DNA from: Branchiostoma belcheri
Lineage: Eukaryota > Chordata > Leptocardii > Amphioxiformes > Branchiostomatidae
Direction: 5' to 3'
DNA length: 64,000 nucleotides
Assembly (NCBI RefSeq): GCF_001625305.1
Contig: NW_017803490.1
Span: 763,256 to 827,255, forward strand
A model generated the notes under the pieces. That model saw only the letters and a program-made list of their open reading frames with translations. It had not been told where the DNA came from and made no database searches. The position numbers and the translations under genes are program-made. This document shows positions 57,545-64,000 of this stretch, piece after piece (the stretch's first letter is position 1; each line of letters opens with the position of its first letter).

Positions 57545-58730
57545 GGCGTGGAAGAATAAGGATGAATTTGGTGGAAAGTTGCAAATTTCACGACGTCGCC
57601 GCCGCCATCTTTGATCACAATGAGTCAAAGCGCAAGCGCAATAATATTGGGATATGCCATTCGCGTTTCAGGGGGGAAACTTGAGTTGAGTCACAGGTGA
57701 ATCATGTCAATGGCAGATGACACGGAAAACAACAAAGAAAATGTCTTTAAATTATTAATAAAAAAAGGGACAAATTCATGTGACTTTTGCCAAGTTTACA
57801 AGTTTTCCTTCTTCTATAAATGCATAGAATTGTCATGTGTGTGCGGGACTTTATCACTGAAAGTTTCTATGCATCGCAACTGTAAGTCATGCGTATCAGT
57901 GTAAACCCTTCCTTTATTGTAAGCAGAAACATAAAATAGACATACCGGTAAGTAACAATAATTATTATGTCGTGACAAAAGTTACTACTGTTCTATAAAA
58001 TATCACTACATTAACGTTAATCCTGTTTGAACCAACTCTGTCATTTTCCCCACAAAACCAGTGGGCAGTTAATTTGATTTATGACTTGTATCCCATGCCT
58101 GAAGCTGGTTTGCTTGGCTGACTGGAATCAGGTGTACAAAATACGTCTTACCACCCACACACATTCTCATGTCATGAGGTGATGCTAACATTACAATACA
58201 TCCTTTGTCAAGAATAAATAAACAAATAAGATGAAAGTAAAATGGCAATAATAATAATCCGCCAAGACCTTAAGGAAATGCAAGGGATGCCCAATTTCCC
58301 CCCAAAACATATTTTTAAACGGACTTAAATTATCATACATACATTAGATACGTTCAAATTCCTGTCCATACGGTGTCTGAATACCCCTTTATTATAACCG
58401 GTATTTCAACATCCCCCATTTGACCCTCACGAAAACAATGTTGGGCGGCGGCCATGTTGAAGTGTCATGCTAATGTTTTGGGATGTCAGTGACTAAAATT
58501 GGACCCTAAATATTCGCACGTAGCTTCAAGACGATTCTAAGTTTGCTGCGAACATCTTTAGCACTCAAGTGAAGAAAGTCACAGAGTCTTGACGCTTTCA
58601 GTAAGGTCCCAAAGTCCGTTAGCTCTGGTTTAGGCTTGCCGCAAAACAGGTGCTCTTAGCTGTACTGTTTTTAGTTTCAGTTCCGCAAAAAATTATTGTT
58701 CTGTGCTAAAAGTCACAAAGAAAGAGGAAA
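57545..58730. promoter_or_regulatory. Shared upstream region of MINDY and ADAM10
   Basis: The start codons are 1186 bases apart, head to head. On the MINDY side AAAGATGGCGGCGGCG (about 57600-57615, minus strand) is a YY1-like motif and opens a six-codon upstream ORF ending before the main ATG. On the ADAM10 side GGCGGCGGCCATGTT at about 58445 is another YY1-like site. No TATA box seen. Confidence 0.45.
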
Positions 58731-61700
58731 ATGAAGACTGCTTTGGTCGTCGTGTGTTTAGCTCTTCTTTCCACCGTAGTCATCACAACAGGTAAGTGAA
58801 AATAGGCTGACTATATTGTCAGGTTTTGGGGGCAATTTATTTTTGATTTACGAAATTATGGGGAGGGGGGCACAATTTCTTTCCCCTAAAAATAATGCTC
58901 GAAAATGCATCAACACTGAAATTTATTCCATGTTATCTGTTCCTTTAATAAGGTTACATTATTAATATTATGAGTATTATGAGTATTTTTTTCAGTTCCA
59001 ACACTAAATTTCCACACATGTAACGTTATACCAAATATTATATTTATTTTGAACAATGTTTTGTTGATAGGCTATGCTAATGCCAAATTGCAAAATGTTA
59101 ACATGTTTTTCCTGCAATCTCATATTTTTAGTTGGTAAAATTGCAGGTATGAAAATTATTTCTGAGATGGTTATATTATAAACCATATTAGCAAGAGTAA
59201 AAAAGGAAAACATATTGTTTTTGCTCAGTTTCCTCTTCTTCTTCTGTTCCGAACACTGACCTCTGACCTGGTCAACCAGACTGTCTCTTACCAAGGACAT
59301 TATACACAAATAATGTCCTTGCTCTTACCAACTAGTGTTACATCATGTTGCAATTTTATAGTAGGAGGGATTTAGACTCCTGTCACCATATATGTGAATC
59401 CGTTTGAGTAATAATTAACAGAGGAGACCATATGCAAAGGTAAACATTAATGATTAAGCAAATGTTACCTTTCGAGTTTCATATACTTGAATTTGTTATT
59501 GACTTTATTTGTAAAGGTGAGAGACTGAATGACTTCATAAGTCACTACGAAGGACTCAGGTACAGTACAGGGACTCTACAGGCCAAGCATGAGAGGGTCA
59601 GGAGGGCGGCTATGGGGGAGGCCACACATGAGGATGTGCACCTCGCATTCTTTGCACATGGAAGGTAAAAAGCAACAACAAAATATCTTTATTTTTACTT
59701 TTTAGGAAACGAAATTGAGACATGATCTGAGGAGATATTTTGTTGTTTTGCTGACTCACAGTGTCATTCTGTTAAGTATTTTTTTTTTGCTATACATTTC
59801 ATTGTATCAAAATATCACAAAATGGTGGTAGTTGAGTCAACTATTTTCAGTACCTTCCTCAACTTGTAGATTTCCCCCCTGCACAATTTGGGGTATGAAT
59901 AAATATAAACGGTATAAATACTAGTATGTAATGGCAATATTGCATTATTTTTTATTGCAGAGATTTCCACCTACAACTTTCACCAGACAACAGTATGTTC
60001 AGTAAAGATTTCCAACTGGAAACAAGCAGAGGTGTTCAACAGATAGACCTGTCTCATATCTACTCTGGCTATCTTGTTGGTGAGTGTCCCAGTAGTGTAA
60101 AATCTATGTCTTTACTGTGTTAAATAGTATTAAGCTTTGAGTTTGTATGCACCTGTTTTAAGAAGAGGGAAGACCTGGAAGAGACATGAATTTGTTGCGA
60201 TAGACTTGATGCTAGCATAGCCTTATTTTAATTATACTGATTGTAAACCATATACTGTAGCATAGTTTTAGTTGTGTTGTTTCTCCAACGAATGTAATGA
60301 TTCTTAGCACAAATGTTTTATGTGAAACTACTGACTTTAGCCCACATGGGCAAGAACATGCAAATAAAACAAGACCGGCAATGAACACATGCATTACAAT
60401 GGCGACAGTGGTTGCTGTTAGGGTTATTGTTTGCATGGCACTGCCATCATTTCATGATTTTGAGGATTAGCCTTACTACCCTCTCTGAGTGTAGAGTGAA
60501 CGAGCCCCGGGGTCACAGAAAATAGGTCATCCTGGCAGACAGGTTTTCCCAAGGGTTTTCAGGAATGTGGGCATGTCAGAAAACAGAGCTGGGAGACATT
60601 CCTGTGGACATTCCATGCCTGTGGAAAAAATTCCTGTACAATTCCTAGAATTCTTGCAAACTGTACACAATACTGTACAATTAGGCTCCTCCCTGAGATG
60701 TCGCCAAAAAGATCCAATCAAACATCATTCCCTTGTTTTTAGGAGAGCCTGGTACCACCATGTGTCATGGCAGCATCATCAATGGCAGGTTTGAAGGGTT
60801 CATCTACACACCAGAAGGGGACTACTACATAGAGCCTGCAGAACGCTACAACACCAGCGCTGACTTCCACTCTGTCATGTACAAGGCGGAGCATGTAGAG
60901 GACCCCCTGCCAGGACAGAAAACGGGATGCGGCGTCCACGGAGACTACACGCTACACGAGCCCAAAACTGACTTCCCGCCCGAAGAGGTAGAATTTTCAG
61001 GGCTCGAAATACTGGGTGTATGTGCACCTTTAAGTACACCCAAATTTGGAGCTAAATATTTTCGTAGGTTTACGTATGTAAAGATGTTAAATGTATAGTA
61101 GTACAATGTATACAGCATATTCTTAACAACCAAGTGTCAGAAAAAAATAAAATCATTGCTGTAGTACTTTTCTTAATGAAATATAATAAGTTTTCACTGA
61201 CATTCTAATTAGTCTATTTTATATGGTGCACCCCAAAACTTTTTTGTGCATCCAATTATTAAGGTTGGGTGCACCAGTGCACCTATTCCTAAAAATGATT
61301 TTCAAGCCCTGATTTTTATGGGTCAACTTTTTTATGGGAATGACGGAACTTTGAAAATGTTTTGCATTAAGTATAATCCTAGAAGCATATGTAGGCCTAA
61401 CTAAATGCATAGAAAATTGCTAGCCAAATGCCTACTTCAGTGTGCTAAAGGTAAAGCACACTTTCCTCCTTGTAACTAAATGATAGAGAATTGGCTGCTG
61501 CCAATTGCTGCCAAATAGCTACTTCTTCACTGTGCTAAATGTTAAACCAATGATTCTCTTTCCTCCTAGGTTGATAATGAAGTTAACCACCACGAGTACA
61601 ACAAGTACGCTGATCCCCACAAACGCTACCGTCGACAGACAGTACCCACCAAGAACACCTGTCAGATCTACATCATGGCTGACCACAAGTTCTACGCGTA

Positions 61701-63688
61701 AGAAACCAACTTCCTGTAGAAAACTTTCCATATTGTAGAGTTGTGTGGCACAACGTAGGGTCGTGTGGTGCAACGGCAGTGTACTCGACTTGGAACCAAG
61801 AGGTCCTAGGTTCAAGTCCTGACATGCCACCGATCTTGTGCCCTTGGGAAAGGCACTTTACACGACTTTCCTCACTTGACTCATGTGAAAATGAGTATTG
61901 CCTGTCCTGTATTTGTGTCTATGTGTGGGACACAACACCAACAACAGCTGCCTGTGTCCCACGTGTATTGCACTGTTGCAATGTTAATAAATCAAATCAA
62001 ATCAAATCAAATCAATGGTTGCTGGCTTGCTGCAGATTTCTTCTTTGAGGCAGCCGCCTTCAACTACCTGAAGATTCTGCTGCCTTTTTGTGGCTAATAG
62101 ATGGGGTTCGCCAGGAAAGTTGTGTAAAGTGCCTTTCCCAAGGGCACAAGATCAGTGACATAGCAGGGTTTGAACCTGGGATCTCTTGGTTCCGAGCCAA
62201 ATGCTCTGCCGTTACGCCACACAACCCCATGATTTTGACATTTTCATATAAATTCAAACATTACATGTACCTGTACAAGCACATTATCAGTCCATACTAT
62301 GTAGTCTGTGTGAGGTAGGTTACTCTCATATAGTATGTTTGTGACACATAACCACTATAGATGCCAACTTTGCACCTTGTACAAGTGTTGTGCAACGTTT
62401 ATATTATATGAATCATTATGCAAATAATACACTATACAATAATACACTCTACTAGAAAAAAGGTTGGAAATACAAAATATTATACATCATAATTAGCTAA
62501 AGCTAGTTACTGTAACAGGGTTTTTTATAAACAGGGGAATAAGGGAGCTGCTCCCTCATGTAACCAGCCAGCTCCGTCATATCAATTTTCAGATTGAACC
62601 CTAAGTGGCTACATACTACTTTACTAGTACACAACATTAAGTCTTTCTCAAAATGATCTTTTTCCAGTGAATTTATAAAAACAAAACATTGTAACAATGC
62701 ATTCTAGCATTAGCATAACTGTGTTACTCAAATCTACTCCGTCATGTTGATTTTTTTAGAAAAACCCCTGGTTACAACATTTGAAATGTTATGTTTTTCT
62801 CTGTTTCAGATATTACGGTACATGGGAAGCTGCAGTGGCCCAGCTTGCAGCCCACGTGAAAGCTGTGAATGCCATCTACAGACCACTGGTACTGGACGAC
62901 AAGACTGGATACGGCATTGAAGTCACCAGAATCAGGGTTTGTATCATTATGTTTGTTTTTGCATAACCGGTAAACTGCCTTTAGGTGTAACACACCAGTT
63001 TTGTACATGTACGTACACGTACAAGCTGCGTAAGACCGGACTGTAAAGTTTGAACCACTCACAATGGGAAGGTCCCCTACTCTTACATGGGATACATTTC
63101 AACATACGCTCCGTATTTAGAAAACCAGCACAAATCTATATTTTTTTTTACCGCAGTGGGGGTTGAAATGCTTTTTTTTCAGCGGCCTGCAATATTGCAG
63201 AATGTCAAAATTTTGTTCTGCAATCCAGAAATACTTCCTGCAAATACACACTTAAAAGTCTGTATCTAATTCTAAACCCATGGCATATACAAAATTGTAT
63301 GTTTGCATGCAAAATTACCTGAGTCAGTAGTATACACAAAATCTCTTAAACACCATTGAACCCCTAGCCTGTCTTTTTCAGTCTGCAAAATTGCAGGTTG
63401 CTTTAATTTTTCTTCTGCAATATTGAAAACGTCTCTGCAAAATACAGACTGCAGATGGGTATTTTCAACACTGTTACCTGTTGTCTGTGTTTTCTATTGT
63501 TAGATCAACACCACGGAGGATAGTTTAGAGACTAACAACCCCTTCAGGCCGGAAAACATTGGTGCAGAAGCTTACCTGGACCTGCTGTCCAACTACAACC
63601 ACAACCCCTACTGTCTGGCCTACGGGTTCACAGACAGGGACTTTGAAGGAACTCTGGGACTAGCCTGGGTCGGAAGTATTTGCTCCAG
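58731..63688 (+). CDS. ADAM10: ADAM10 metalloprotease, N-terminal part (runs off the window)
   Basis: Seven exons in phase: 58731-58791, 59517-59664, 59961-60079, 60743-60987, 61570-61697, 62810-62936, 63504-63688, giving 337 codons plus two bases. Residues 1-20 are a signal peptide ([20 protein letters not shown]). The prodomain has [53 protein letters not shown] and GCGVHGDY, the latter probably the cysteine switch. RYRRQ is a furin-type site, followed by the start of the metalloprotease domain: [54 protein letters not shown]. The HExxH zinc site lies beyond the window. ADAM10 is a surface sheddase for Notch and others. VGSICSR at the last donor differs from the usual longer loop here. Confidence 0.93.
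59186..59480 (+). mobile_element. Family A element carrying a small palindrome
   Basis: Within it, 59290-59322 is a CCAAGGACATTATACA/AATGTCCTTG palindrome placed inside the CTCTTACCA...ACTAGTG block, as if inserted with duplication of CTCTTACCAA. Confidence 0.65.
60370..60715 (+). repeat. Family G dispersed repeat
   Basis: Second copy of the repeat at 47510-47860; ends 27 bases before ADAM10 exon 4. Confidence 0.65.
60998..61311. mobile_element. Family I hAT-like element, 5-bp duplication ATTTT
   Basis: CAGGGCTCGAAAT to TTTCAAGCCCTG with ATTTT on both sides, 11 bases after the exon-4 donor. Confidence 0.7.
61757..62013 (+). mobile_element. tRNA-derived SINE with (AATCA)n tail
   Basis: A box TGGTGCAACGGCAG, B box AGGTTCAAGTCC, body CTTGTGCCCTTGGGAAAGGC, and an AAATCAAATCAAATCAA tail at 61986-62013. 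Confidence 0.75.
62092..62232 (-). mobile_element. tRNA-derived SINE, opposite orientation
   Basis: On the minus strand: TGTGTGGCGTAACGGCAG (A box), AGGTTCAAACCCTG (B box), then the same CTTGTGCCCTTGGGAAAGGC body; 3' part truncated. Confidence 0.75.
62955..63095 (-). mobile_element. SINE tail fragment
   Basis: Minus-strand GTAGGGGACCTTCCCATTGT and GAGTGGTTCAAAC match the end of the SINE at 21430-21835. Confidence 0.45.
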
Positions 63689-63707
63689 GTAATTGTACAT
63701 TCTTTTA

Positions 63708-64000
63708 GGCCACACCAATTTAATTTGTTGGTTCTCAGATTTTTTCAGATTCGAAGAAATATGAAGCGGCAGGGCGAAAAAAAAAGAAATAAAAACAGGT
63801 CTAGGCATCCTATTATAAGCCCCAAATGCAACGATAGAAGCCATGGAATCAACACAAAAGGCTGGGTTAAAATTGAAACAAATGAAATTTTAAATTTTGG
63901 TCAAATTACTGCATTGATAGATGAAAAAACTCTTTACAAGTAGGAAGAAAATTACCTTCCTCAACTGTGGGGGGGGGGCAAAATAATGAGCATTTTTTAG
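63708..64000. mobile_element. Family D element, cut by window end
   Basis: TTA then GGCCACACCAATTTAATTTG at 63708, 20 bases after the ADAM10 exon-7 donor; right end outside the window. Confidence 0.65.

Overview
The window looks like animal nuclear DNA, most likely from a cephalochordate (amphioxus, Branchiostoma-like). Genes have many short exons with GT-AG introns. SMU1 and ADAM10 are close to their vertebrate counterparts, a BTB/Kelch-type fragment is present, and introns are full of short terminal-inverted-repeat elements. The species is an inference; no sequence here proves it. Coding exons were rebuilt by joining open segments at GT/AG sites and checking that reading phase carries across every junction.

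Layout. (1) 1-1783: a minus-strand gag-like retroelement ORF. (2) 1784-9746 (+): the 3' part of a type I membrane protein with cbEGF, Ig, a cysteine-rich EGF-like exon, a SEA domain with an apparent self-cleavage site, a transmembrane helix and a tail with NPxY and PPPY motifs; polyadenylation near 11.2 kb. (3) 13357-18965 (-): a 193-aa leucine-rich-repeat protein, LRMDA-like. (4) 20968-30354 (+): complete SMU1, 12 exons, 513 aa. (5) 32614-34367 (+): a 169-aa secreted WSC-domain protein. (6) 37673-42646 (-): a 555-aa protein with an N-terminal THAP domain, about 20 ten-residue repeats and six C2H2 zinc fingers; a LINE lies inside its last intron. (7) 43.1-44.5 kb: microsatellite and minisatellite DNA around a truncated BTB exon. 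(8) 48818-57544 (-): a MINDY-1/2-type K48 deubiquitinase, nine exons found, terminal exon not found. (9) 58731-end (+): ADAM10, head to head with MINDY, leaving the window before the catalytic motif.

The genes do not form an operon-like system; they are unrelated neighbours. Most of the structure is mobile DNA: several families of TIR elements (3-bp TWA sites with GGCCACA ends; TTAA sites; 8-bp and 5-bp hAT-like sites), tRNA-derived SINEs, LINE 3' ends, and scattered pieces that carry a hammerhead-ribozyme-like core as seen in Penelope-like retroelements. The observations I rate highest are the THAP/C2H2 gene, the hammerhead-like pieces, families of hAT-like elements filled with family-specific short words, repeated partial duplication of exon-plus-donor segments in SMU1 and MINDY, and a UGA-CUA stop context after the gag-like ORF.
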